From the NCBI GenBank assembly GCA_902599625.1, contig CACKGF010000003.1:1-64000 (forward strand): a stretch of 64,000 nt of DNA. The letters run 5' to 3'. How positions within the stretch are numbered: the first letter of the stretch is position 1; every line of letters starts with the position of its first letter. A program made the translations under genes and the position numbers. This stretch comes from an uncultured Pelagibacteraceae bacterium. Lineage in GTDB: Bacteria > Pseudomonadota > Alphaproteobacteria > Pelagibacterales > Pelagibacteraceae. Below the pieces are notes generated by a model that saw nothing but the letters and a program-made list of their open reading frames with translations, was not told the DNA's origin and searched no databases. This document shows positions 55,762 to 64,000 of the stretch, one piece after another.

Positions 55762-57066
55762 ATGTTAGATCTAATCATTAAAAACGGTGAATGTTATATA
55801 AACGGTAATCTTGAAAAAAAAGATATTGGAATATCTAACAACAAAATTGTTGAGATTGGCGACTTGAAAGATAAATCCAAAGAAACATTTGATGCTAAGG
55901 GATTGACTGTTCTGCCCGGTTGTATTGATACCCAAGTTCATTTTAGAGAACCAGGATCTACTGATGCTGAAGATTTAAATTCTGGAAGTAAAGCTGCAGT
56001 TATGGGTGGTATCACATCTGTTTTTGAGATGCCAAACACTAACCCACCAACAACAAATTTTGAAGAATTCGATAAGAAAATTAAGTTAGGTAAAGGAATG
56101 TATTGCAATCATGCATTTTACTTTGGTGCAACAGCTGAGAATTATTCAACACTAGAAAAATTAAAAAATTTGAAAGGGTGTTGTGGAATTAAACTTTTTG
56201 CAGGATCTTCCACTGGAAATTTACTGGTTGATAAGGAAAAAGATATAGAAAAAGTTTTTGAACACGCTTCGAAAGTTGTAGCAGTTCATTCTGAAGATGA
56301 AGAAATATTGAAGGTAAGGAAAAAACTAATTGAAGAAGGCAATGTAGCCAGTCATCCAATATGGCGGAATGAAGAAGTTGCAATGTCTTCAACTAGAAGA
56401 ATTGTTAAAATTGCAAAAAGATTTAATAAAAAAGCTCATATATTACATATAACTACAAAAGACGAAGTAGATTTTCTCTCTCAAAACAAAGGTCTGATTA
56501 CTTTTGAAATAACACCACAACATTTAACTATTTATTCTCCAGACTGTTATAACAAACTTGGAACTTATGCTCAGATGAATCCACCTATAAGAGATAAGTC
56601 ACATTACGATCGTCTTTGGTATGCGATTAGAAACAATTATAATGATACTATTGGTTCAGATCATGCTCCTCACTTAAAAGTTAACAAAGATAAAAAGTAT
56701 CCTAATTCCCCTTCAGGAATGCCAGGAGTACAAACTCTCCTTCCCGTAATGCTAAACCATGTCAACAATAATAAATTAAAACTAGAACAGTTAATAAAAT
56801 TGATATGTGAAAACCCAGTAAGAATATTTGGAATTAAAAACAAAGGTTATATTAAAAAAGATTTTGATGCTGACTTAACTATTGTTGATTTAAATAAAGA
56901 AATTACAATTGATAACAAAATCATTCAAAGTAAATGTAAATGGTCTCCATTTCATGGTGAAACATTTAAAGGATGCCCAGTTGCAACTATAGTATCTGGT
57001 AAAATAAAAATGAAAAATGGATCTTTAATTGGAGAACCTGAGGGAACACCGTTAGAATTTATTTAA
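55762..57066 (+). CDS. pyrC: Dihydroorotase (type I)
   Basis: Zinc hydrolase closing carbamoyl-aspartate to dihydroorotate in pyrimidine synthesis, 434 residues. Seen: GLTVLPGCIDTQVHFREPGS with the H-x-H type site (here QVHFRE), FEMPNTNPPTT, CCGIKLFAGSSTGNL with the bridging Lys position, AVHSEDEEI, AHILHITT, and GSDHAPHLK. These are type I (PyrC/AllB-like) signatures. Allantoinase or dihydropyrimidinase is a less likely reading. Confidence 0.92.
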   Translation: MLDLIIKNGECYINGNLEKKDIGISNNKIVEIGDLKDKSKETFDAKGLTVLPGCIDTQVHFREPGSTDAEDLNSGSKAAVMGGITSVFEMPNTNPPTTNFEEFDKKIKLGKGMYCNHAFYFGATAENYSTLEKLKNLKGCCGIKLFAGSSTGNLLVDKEKDIEKVFEHASKVVAVHSEDEEILKVRKKLIEEGNVASHPIWRNEEVAMSSTRRIVKIAKRFNKKAHILHITTKDEVDFLSQNKGLITFEITPQHLTIYSPDCYNKLGTYAQMNPPIRDKSHYDRLWYAIRNNYNDTIGSDHAPHLKVNKDKKYPNSPSGMPGVQTLLPVMLNHVNNNKLKLEQLIKLICENPVRIFGIKNKGYIKKDFDADLTIVDLNKEITIDNKIIQSKCKWSPFHGETFKGCPVATIVSGKIKMKNGSLIGEPEGTPLEFI

Positions 57067-57075
57067 TGACTTTTT

Positions 57076-57891
57076 TTAAGTAAAATTATAAATAGTTTTA
57101 AGTAGCTTTGTAAATAAATAATCAGATTTAGTTTTTAGAGATAGTGGCTTATTTTTATTGATCTTTCTCATAAATTCATGGGCTTGATTTCTTCTAAGCC
57201 ACCAATTTTTTCCAAACTTTCTAAACTTGGAGTAACTCTCACCTTTCTTGTCTTGAAAATAATAAGTTAAATTTTTATTAAGTAACCTAAAATCATTTAG
57301 GACACTACTTGAAATAGCAGCTAACCTAAAATCTAAAGTTAACATAGAAAAATTTTTCATACTTATTATATTTTTATATTTCTTATAAAATTTTCTTTGG
57401 AAAGATATACAACTTCCAGCGATCGGGAAACTTGGCCAAATATCTCTTCTATTTTTATTTCTAATCATATTTTTTAAATATGTTTTTTTATTTTTAGAGA
57501 AATAGTAAATGGGAAGATCAAAAACTATATTACAATTTTTATTTTTATTAAAATAATTTACTATTTCTTTTACTTTATTTTTTTTAAAAAAATCGTCGGA
57601 GTCTAACAATAATATATACTTGCCTTTTGATTTTGAAAAAGCTTTGTTGTAGTTGCTTATTTGGTAATAAGTATTAAATTTTCCTAAATCTTTTCTATTT
57701 CTGTTTTGAAAAGATTTTATTCCCTCTATTTTTTTTGCTATTTCATAAGAATTATCTTTTGATCCATCGTCATAAAATATTATCTCAATATTATTGTATG
57801 TTTGTGTTTTACATGAATTAATACATCTCTTGACATACTTCTCTTTATTATAGCTAGCTATTAATATCGAAACTAAAGGTTTTTTTTGCAT
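57076..57891 (-). CDS. Glycosyltransferase family 2
   Basis: 271 residues. Seen: PLVSILIASYNKEKYVKRCI, NIEIIFYDDGSKDNSYEI, and the DXD-type motif LLLDSDDFFKKNK near residue 100. Basic, soluble protein with no clear membrane helix. Divergent from the GT4 gene by 69 bases and convergent with pyrC (9 bases). Sugar and acceptor unknown. Confidence 0.9.
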   Translation of the reverse strand: MQKKPLVSILIASYNKEKYVKRCINSCKTQTYNNIEIIFYDDGSKDNSYEIAKKIEGIKSFQNRNRKDLGKFNTYYQISNYNKAFSKSKGKYILLLDSDDFFKKNKVKEIVNYFNKNKNCNIVFDLPIYYFSKNKKTYLKNMIRNKNRRDIWPSFPIAGSCISFQRKFYKKYKNIISMKNFSMLTLDFRLAAISSSVLNDFRLLNKNLTYYFQDKKGESYSKFRKFGKNWWLRRNQAHEFMRKINKNKPLSLKTKSDYLFTKLLKTIYNFT

Positions 57892-57960
57892 TAAAATTAA
57901 TTTATAAAGTTCTAAATTATAACAAAATTGTCATCTAAGTTATAATTAAATTCTACGAAA

Positions 57961-59076
57961 ATGCACAAAAAACTTCTTATATTTATACCTCACATAAATG
58001 TGGGAGGTGTAGAAAAAAACTTTTTTATAATTACAAATTACCTAGCAAAAAAACTAAACAATAACGTATCAGTAATAACCGTTAATAAGAAATTTACAAA
58101 AAAGCTTAACAAGAAAATTAAAATAATTTCTCCAAAAAGTAATAAGTGGGAAAATAGTTCAATGTATACCAAATATACAATTTCACTCCTTTTATTAATA
58201 AAAACTCTAATTTCAGATAGAAGATATTTGATATTTTCATTTCAAGCAAACTGGTATGCAATAATAGTAACTAAATTGTTTGGATTAAAAATTGTTACAA
58301 GGTCAAACACAGCTCCGGAGGGATGGTCAAAAGGTATGATTAAAAATTTTTTTTATAAATCAGTTATAAATTTTTCAGACAAAATAATAGTTAATAGTAA
58401 TGAATTTAAAGAAAGTTTAAAAAAATATTTTAATGTGAATTCAATATGCATTTATAACCCACTAGATAAATCTAGTATGTTAAGACAAAGTAGAAGAGTG
58501 GAAAGATTTAATTTTTTTTCAAAAAAAAAATACTTGAAAATAATAAATATTGGAAGATTTACTAATCAAAAAAACCAAATGTTAATCTTAAAGACAATAA
58601 AGTACTTAAACAATCGTATTCCAATTAAACTTTTAATAATTGGAAGAGGTGAAAATTATATGAATTTGAAAAATTTTATATATGAAAACAAACTTGGAAA
58701 AAATATTATATTGAAAAGATTTGTAAGCAATCCCTATCCATTTTTGAAATCATCTGATATTTTTGTTCTTTCATCAAATTATGAAGGACTACCTAATGTT
58801 TTGTTAGAAGCACAATTTTTCAAAAAAATCATTATTTCTACTAAATGCCCAACCGGACCGAAAGAAATTTTACTAAATGGTAAGGCAGGTCTCTTTTTTA
58901 AGATGGATGATTACAAAGATTTATCTAGAAAAATTATTTATGTTTACAAAAATAAACAAAGATTAAAAAATATGATTAAAGCTGGTTATGATAATTTACA
59001 TAGATTTGATAAAGATACGAATTTAAACAAGTACTACCAAATAATTGTAAGGTTTCTTGAAAATGAAAAAAATTAA
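57961..59076 (+). CDS. Glycosyltransferase family 4 (group 1)
   Basis: GT-B fold retaining glycosyltransferase, 371 residues. Seen: LLIFIPHINVGGVEKNFFII at the N terminus, IINIGRFTNQKNQMLILKTI near residue 195, LLIIGRGENY, and the C-terminal donor-binding SSNYEGLPNVLLEAQFFKKI followed by PTGPKEILLNGKAG, the E-x7-E region. Likely acts on a surface glycan. Overlaps the dehydrogenase gene by about 14 bases. Confidence 0.93.
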   Translation: MHKKLLIFIPHINVGGVEKNFFIITNYLAKKLNNNVSVITVNKKFTKKLNKKIKIISPKSNKWENSSMYTKYTISLLLLIKTLISDRRYLIFSFQANWYAIIVTKLFGLKIVTRSNTAPEGWSKGMIKNFFYKSVINFSDKIIVNSNEFKESLKKYFNVNSICIYNPLDKSSMLRQSRRVERFNFFSKKKYLKIINIGRFTNQKNQMLILKTIKYLNNRIPIKLLIIGRGENYMNLKNFIYENKLGKNIILKRFVSNPYPFLKSSDIFVLSSNYEGLPNVLLEAQFFKKIIISTKCPTGPKEILLNGKAGLFFKMDDYKDLSRKIIYVYKNKQRLKNMIKAGYDNLHRFDKDTNLNKYYQIIVRFLENEKN

Positions 59077-60094
59077 TTGGGGCATTATTGGATTAGGCAA
59101 TATAGCAAATAAATTTGCAGATGCATTCTCATATATCGATAATGCTACTGTTAAAGGTATCGCCAGTTTTAATCAAAACAAATTACATTCTTTTAAAAAT
59201 AAATTTAAAGTAGAGGATAAATTTTGTTTTAATAATTATGAGGATCTTATTCTATCACCAAGTATCGATATTGTTTATATTGCTTTACCTAATTCATTGC
59301 ACGCAAAGTATATTCGAAAATCAATAAATGAAAAAAAAAATGTTCTTGTTGAAAAACCAGCATTTATTAATCCTGAAGATTTAACACTTATAAAAAATTT
59401 GGTTAAAGAACATAAGATTTTTTTTACTGAAGCATTTATGTATAGATATTTACCTTATTTCCAAAAAGTAAGAGATATTATTGATGATGAGTCTCTTGGA
59501 AAAATTGTTGATATGCATTCAACTTTTAATATTAAGGTTTATAAACAAAAAAATTTTTTTGGTATTAAATTTAAGAAACCTAACTATTCTCATCGCCTAT
59601 TTAACAAAAAATTGGGAGGAGGTGCTATTCTTGATGTTGGGTGTTATCCACTATCCTTAAGCACATTCGTCAACTCTCTTACATACAACGTAGAATTAAA
59701 GGACATAACTTTTGAAAAAGTGCATAAGGATTATTGTGAAAGTGAAGTAGATATATTCTCAAAGGTAACACTAAATTTTGATAACAAATTTAAATCCAAA
59801 ATATCTTGTTCATTTAGAGATAATGTTGACCAAAGAACAATAATAAATTTTGAAAATGGGTCCTTATCTATCAATCAGACTTGGGTACCAGATCGATATA
59901 CTATTATCGAACAAAAAAAAGGAAATATAATTTCAAATTTAGATTTTAAAAATAATGAAAATATTTATTCATATCAAATTCAGAGCATATCTGAGCAAAT
60001 TTTAGATAAAAAAATAACTCCTAAATTCCCTTCAATGTCACTAGAAGAAATTGATATTAATACGAAATTATTAAGTGATTGGATTAATTTATAA
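59063..60094 (+). CDS. Gfo/Idh/MocA family oxidoreductase
   Basis: 343 residues from the ATG at 59063 (the track TTG is two codons earlier). NAD(P)-binding domain: NWGIIGLGNIANKFADAF; then IVYIALPNSLHAKYI and the conserved VEKPAFINPEDL (EKP) motif; C-terminal domain with GGGAILDVGCYPLSLSTFVN. Could oxidise or isomerise a sugar for the neighbouring glycosyltransferases; substrate unknown. Confidence 0.91.
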   Translation: MKKINWGIIGLGNIANKFADAFSYIDNATVKGIASFNQNKLHSFKNKFKVEDKFCFNNYEDLILSPSIDIVYIALPNSLHAKYIRKSINEKKNVLVEKPAFINPEDLTLIKNLVKEHKIFFTEAFMYRYLPYFQKVRDIIDDESLGKIVDMHSTFNIKVYKQKNFFGIKFKKPNYSHRLFNKKLGGGAILDVGCYPLSLSTFVNSLTYNVELKDITFEKVHKDYCESEVDIFSKVTLNFDNKFKSKISCSFRDNVDQRTIINFENGSLSINQTWVPDRYTIIEQKKGNIISNLDFKNNENIYSYQIQSISEQILDKKITPKFPSMSLEEIDINTKLLSDWINL

Positions 60095-60116
60095 TAGTTT
60101 TTTATTTTTTTGCCTA

Positions 60117-62012
60117 TTATTTAATAATATTATTCTTTATTAAGTCCTCTTTTATCTCACTCAAAATTGCTGGGTCATCAATTGTTGCTGGCATTTTATA
60201 CTCTTCTTTATCAGCAATTTTTCTAACAGTTCCTCTTAAAATCTTTCCTGACCTTGTTTTTGGCAGTCTTTTTACAACAATAGCAATTTTAAAAGCAGCA
60301 ACAGGACCAATTTTATTTCGAACCATCTGAATACATTCTTTTGATATAGTATCATTATCTTGACTCACACCAGCTTTTAAGGTGAGCAAGCCGATTGGTA
60401 ATTGTCCTTTAAGTTTATCAGCAATTCCAACCACAGCACATTCAGCAACAGATTTGTGCTCCGATAAAACTTCCTCGATCGCGCCTGTTGAAAGTCTGTG
60501 ACCGGCAACATTGATTATGTCATCTGTTCTTGACATTATCCAAATATAACCATCTTCATCAATATGACCTGCATCGTAGGTTTGGTAAAATCCATCATAG
60601 TTAGTCATATAATTATCTTTATATCTTTTATCGGCATTCCATAATGTAGGAAAAGTACCTGGTGGCAAAGGAAGCTTGACTACTATATCTCCCATTTCAT
60701 TAGCCTTTGCTATAGATTGATCTGGTTTAATTATTTTTACGTCGTATCCGGGGACAGCTTTACATGCTGAACCATATTTTGTTTTCATCATTTCTATTCC
60801 AGTACAATTAGAACTTATTGCCCAACTAGTTTCTGTTTGCCACCAATGATCAATTACTGGAACTTTGAGTAAATTTTCAGCCCATTTAATTGTATCCGGA
60901 TCTGCTCGTTCTCCTGCTAAAAATAATGACTCAAAAGAGCTTAAGTTATATTTTGAAAAAAAATTTCCTTCTGGATCTTCCTTTTTAATAGCTCTAAATG
61001 CAGTCGGTGCCGTAAATAAAGATTTAATTTTATAGTCTGAAATCATTTTCCAGAATGCTCCAGCGTCTGGAGTGCCAACTGGCTTTCCTTCAAACAAGAC
61101 TGTTGTGCAACCTTTAAACAAAGGAGCATAAACAATATATGAATGACCAACGATCCAACCAATATCACTGGCAGACCACCAAACGTCATCCTCATCAATG
61201 TTATAAATGTTTTTCATTGTCCATTTGAGAGCCACTATGTGACCCCCTATATCTCTCACAATTCCCTTTGGTACCCCGGTAGTTCCTGATGTATAGAGAA
61301 TATATGCATATTCATTTGAATTCATCTCTACACAATTAGTGTCTTTTGCATTTGACAAAGCTTCGTCCCAGCTAATTTCTTTTGGAGCGTTTAGTTTTAC
61401 TTCATGACCTTTTCTTTGAAAGAATATGACTTTTTCAACTGAGTGTTTAGCAAGTTTCAGCGCTCCATCTACAAGCGGTCTATATTCAACCGTTCTTCCA
61501 GGTTCAAAACCGCATGACGCAGTTATCAAAATTTTGGCTCTACTATCATCTATACGACTTGCAAGTTCATTAGAGGCGAATCCTCCAAACACAACTGAGT
61601 GAATTACACCTATTCTTCCACATGCCAACATAGCAACAACGGCTTCAGGCACCATTGGCATATAAATTATAGCCCTATCACCTTTTTGAAGTCCTTGATT
61701 TTCTAAAGCTCCTGCAAATTTTGAGACTTTTGATCTTAGTTCATTATAAGTAAACTTTGCCTTATTACCTGTAATTGGACTATCATAAATAAGTGCAATT
61801 TTTTCTCCTAAACCATTATCGATATGAAAATCAAGTGCATTATAGCAAGTATTTGTTGACCCATCTTCAAACCATTTGTAAAACGGGGGATTAGTTTTGT
61901 TTAAAATCTTTGTTGGTTTTTTAAACCAAAATATATCCTCTGATATTTCTCTCCAAAATTCCTCAGGTTTAGTTATAGATTTATTGTAAATTTGCTCAAA
62001 TTTATTGCTCAT
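60117..62012 (-). CDS. prpE: Propionyl-CoA synthetase
   Basis: AMP-forming acyl-CoA synthetase, 631 residues, closer to PrpE than to Acs in length and motifs. Seen: FWREISEDIFWFKKPTKIL, IHSVVFGGFASNELASRIDD, the P-loop YILYTSGTTGVPKGIVRDIG, DIGWIVGHSYIVYAPLFKG, VIDHWWQTETSWAI, RTDDIINVAGHRLSTGAIEE, and the acetylatable Lys region KTRSGKILRGTVR. Activates propionate (possibly acetate). Divergent from the proteorhodopsin gene across a 214-base gap. Confidence 0.93.
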   Translation of the reverse strand: MSNKFEQIYNKSITKPEEFWREISEDIFWFKKPTKILNKTNPPFYKWFEDGSTNTCYNALDFHIDNGLGEKIALIYDSPITGNKAKFTYNELRSKVSKFAGALENQGLQKGDRAIIYMPMVPEAVVAMLACGRIGVIHSVVFGGFASNELASRIDDSRAKILITASCGFEPGRTVEYRPLVDGALKLAKHSVEKVIFFQRKGHEVKLNAPKEISWDEALSNAKDTNCVEMNSNEYAYILYTSGTTGVPKGIVRDIGGHIVALKWTMKNIYNIDEDDVWWSASDIGWIVGHSYIVYAPLFKGCTTVLFEGKPVGTPDAGAFWKMISDYKIKSLFTAPTAFRAIKKEDPEGNFFSKYNLSSFESLFLAGERADPDTIKWAENLLKVPVIDHWWQTETSWAISSNCTGIEMMKTKYGSACKAVPGYDVKIIKPDQSIAKANEMGDIVVKLPLPPGTFPTLWNADKRYKDNYMTNYDGFYQTYDAGHIDEDGYIWIMSRTDDIINVAGHRLSTGAIEEVLSEHKSVAECAVVGIADKLKGQLPIGLLTLKAGVSQDNDTISKECIQMVRNKIGPVAAFKIAIVVKRLPKTRSGKILRGTVRKIADKEEYKMPATIDDPAILSEIKEDLIKNNIIK

Positions 62013-62226
62013 ATTTAGTGACTCAAAATCTTGTTATTTAAGGCTTTTTCTACGTGTTAGTTGCATTTAATTTCAAAAAGCAAGTAAAATCAACCTAAAT
62101 TAGTCCTAAATAACTCTTCTAATAACCCTTTATATTTGGTATTAGGACCCAACTTTGATCTAAATTGAGTTTAGGTCGTAGTTTAAATTTAAACTAACAA
62201 AAAACTAACTAAAGAGGGAGTTTTTT
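62013..62226 (+). promoter_or_regulatory. Proteorhodopsin leader with alternative base-pairing
   Basis: Longest gene-free stretch in the window. GTCCTAA (62103-62109) can pair with TTAGGAC (62142-62148). Alternatively GACC-AACT (62146-62154) pairs with AGTT-GGTC (62168-62177). The two share 62146-62148, so they exclude each other. A strong GAGGGAG ribosome binding site (about 62213-62219) precedes the ATG. Whether this is a promoter region, a structured leader or both is open. Confidence 0.4.
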
Positions 62227-63000
62227 ATGAATAAACTAAAACTGTTTGCATTAGCAGCATTAGCTCTAGTGGGCTTTGCTGGTACGGCAAACGCAGCAGA
62301 CACTGTTCTGTTAGCTACGGATGACCTTGTAGGAATATCATTTTGGTTGATTTCTATGGGTATGGCTGCAGCAACTGTCTTTTTCTTCATGGAAAGAGGT
62401 TCAGTAGCTGGTGGTTGGAAAACATCTATAACAGTTGCAGGTCTAGTAACAGGTGTTGCATTTGTTCACTACATGTACATGAGAGAAGTATGGATCATTA
62501 CAGGTGACTCACCAACAGTGTACAGATACATTGACTGGTTAATTACAGTACCGTTACAAATGATTGAGTTTTATCTAATATTAGCAGCGATAAGAAAAGT
62601 ACCTTCAGGAATTTTCTGGAGATTACTAATCGGATCAGTAGTAATGCTAGTAGGTGGATACTTAGGAGAAGCAGGTTACATCAACGCTACACTTGGTTTC
62701 GTAATCGGTATGGCTGGATGGATCTACATCTTATATGAAGTATTCTCAGGTGAAGCTGGTAAAGCAGCATCTAAGAGTGGTAACAAAGCACTTGTTACAG
62801 CTTTCGGTGCAATGAGAATGATCGTAACAATTGGTTGGGCAATTTACCCATTAGGTTACATTTTTGGTTACCTAACAGGTGGAATTGATGCAGCTTCATT
62901 GAACATCATTTACAACTTAGCTGACTTTATTAACAAGATCGCATTCGGTCTAGTTATTTGGGCAGCTGCAGTTTCAAGTACACCAGCGAGAGCTAGATAA
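62227..63000 (+). CDS. Proteorhodopsin (blue-tuned, light-driven proton pump)
   Basis: 257 residues: signal peptide (about 1-23, ending ANA), then seven helices. Proton acceptor Asp103 and donor Glu114 lie in RYIDWLITVPLQMIEFYLIL; His81 matches the counter-ion partner; Lys237 in FINKIAFGLVIWA is the retinal Schiff-base lysine. The spectral tuning position is Gln111 (equivalent to residue 105), the blue-absorbing variant. C-ending codons (ATC, TAC, AAC, TTC) are unusually frequent. It has a strong ribosome binding site and is followed by a terminator. Retinal synthesis genes are not in the window. Confidence 0.98.
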   Translation: MNKLKLFALAALALVGFAGTANAADTVLLATDDLVGISFWLISMGMAAATVFFFMERGSVAGGWKTSITVAGLVTGVAFVHYMYMREVWIITGDSPTVYRYIDWLITVPLQMIEFYLILAAIRKVPSGIFWRLLIGSVVMLVGGYLGEAGYINATLGFVIGMAGWIYILYEVFSGEAGKAASKSGNKALVTAFGAMRMIVTIGWAIYPLGYIFGYLTGGIDAASLNIIYNLADFINKIAFGLVIWAAAVSSTPARAR

Positions 63001-63015
63001 TTAAAATTATCTTAA

Positions 63016-63395
<380 letters not shown>

Positions 63396-63396
<1 letters not shown>

Positions 63397-64000
63397 TGAT
63401 AAAAACAGATGCATTAATTATTGGAGCTGGACCAACCGGTCTTTTTACTGCACACCAATTAAAATTAATTGGTTTAGATTGTGAGATCGTTGATAACTTA
63501 GATAAAATAGGTGGACAATGTATAGAGCTTTACCCTGACAAACCAATTTATGATATACCAGCGGTTCCAGAATGCACAGGTGAAGAGCTTACTAATAATT
63601 TAATCAATCAACTAAAACCATTTGATATTAAATTTCATTTATCTGAAAGAGTTGATGAAGTAAAAAAAGATGGTGAGAAGTGGATTGTTAAAACAAATAA
63701 AGGAACTTCGTTTACTACCCCAAATGTTATTATTGCTGGCGGAGTTGGATCATTTGAACCAAGAAAATTTTCAGTTGAAGGACATGAGAAATTTGAAAAT
63801 AAATCAATTTTATATTCAATAAAGGATAAAAATATTTTTAAAGGCAAAACAGTTTCAATTTTTGGTGGCGGAGACAGTGCTTTAGATTGGGCTGTTGAAT
63901 TGGCAAATAATTGTAATGTCAATCTCATACATAGAAGGGATGAGTTTAGAGGTGCCCAGGCAACTGTTGATAAAGTTCATGAGTTGACAAAGTCAAATAA
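63396..64000 (+). CDS. Ferredoxin--NADP(+) reductase, TrxB-like (5' part)
   Basis: Partial gene, runs off the right edge, so not in the ORF track; about 201 residues are visible. Start ATG shares the last base of the ferredoxin stop. Seen: FAD-binding LIIGAGPTGLFTAHQLKLIG, DKIGGQCIELYPDKPIYDIP, IIAGGVGSFEPRKF, and the NADP-binding VSIFGGGDSALDWAVELANN then HRRDEFRGAQ. The dinucleotide domain lacks the CxxC of thioredoxin reductase in the part visible, which fits type-2 FNR rather than TrxB. Electron exchange between NADPH and the adjacent ferredoxin is likely. Confidence 0.93.

Noticed and set aside
60095-60116. Terminator between the oxidoreductase and prpE
   Set aside because: Only T-rich sequence with a 5-bp pairing; too weak to call.
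60117-62012. Acetyl-CoA synthetase (acs)
   Set aside because: Length and the N-terminal FWREISEDIFWFKKP style fit PrpE better; acetate use is not excluded.

Overview
The window looks like a chromosome segment of a SAR11-clade marine alphaproteobacterium ('Candidatus Pelagibacter' type). The sequence is very AT-rich, genes are packed with overlaps or gaps of a few bases, and there are no transposases, prophage blocks or CRISPR arrays. It carries a proteorhodopsin-ferredoxin-FNR cassette, split pntAA/pntAB/pntB genes, cysteine-free L31 and L36, and a lone 5S rRNA gene with no 16S/23S beside it. This assignment is an inference from content; no database search was possible.

Layout. (1) 1-819: 3' end of housekeeping sigma factor rpoD. 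(2) 836-7094: surface-polysaccharide genes (GT2, WecA/MraY-like sugar-phosphate transferase, second GT2, polytopic membrane protein, gmd and fcl for GDP-fucose), running up to the 5S rRNA. From memory this matches the edge of the SAR11 hypervariable region between 23S and 5S. (3) 7147-11008: 5S rRNA, rpmJ, a tiny aa3 oxidase subunit IV, the proton-translocating transhydrogenase and a small transaldolase. (4) 11010-19214, minus strand: tkt-gap-pgk-fba-thiE-efp-suhB, then rpmE, a TrcR-like regulator, rpsU and initiator tRNA. (5) 19265-22583: coiled-coil protein, zapA, 5-formyl-THF cyclo-ligase, phosphoesterase, yebC and a phage-type RuvC-like resolvase. (6) 22640-30505: tolQRAB-pal-cpoB, tilS, ftsH. 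(7) 30512-36906: folP, glmM, thiD, purA, then rpoH and an RluD-type synthase on the minus strand. (8) 36930-45227: tRNA-Arg, ABC exporter, threonylcarbamoyl-AMP synthase, xseB-ispA-dxs, aroC, pdxH, polyprenyl synthase. (9) 45339-57066: S49 peptidase, glyQ-glyS, ppdK, an unrecognised alanine-repeat membrane protein, nadC/nadA, tRNA-Leu, cupin, ygfZ, dihydroorotase. (10) 57076-60094: small glycosyltransferase/oxidoreductase islet. (11) 60117-64000: propionyl-CoA synthetase, proteorhodopsin with a long leader and strong terminator, ferredoxin and the 5' part of a ferredoxin-NADP reductase.

How the genes fit together. The metabolic genes cover lower glycolysis/gluconeogenesis plus the non-oxidative pentose route, pyruvate-phosphate dikinase, NADPH supply by transhydrogenase, light-driven proton pumping, isoprenoid precursors (dxs, ispA, polyprenyl synthase; retinal and quinone side chains derive from these), NAD, folate, PLP, pyrimidine and thiamine-phosphate steps. 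The Tol-Pal block maintains the outer membrane.

No gene-free stretch exceeds 300 bases. The longest are 62013-62226 (proteorhodopsin leader, with alternative pairings) and 51742-51909 (only a weak hairpin seen). Points that most deserve a second look: the phage-type RuvC where ruvCAB would be expected, the proteorhodopsin leader, all three tRNAs ending 1-2 nt from a convergent stop codon, the rpsU/initiator-tRNA junction and its possible ATT start, the 42-bp double-repeat membrane protein, and the 5S promoter fused to rpmJ.
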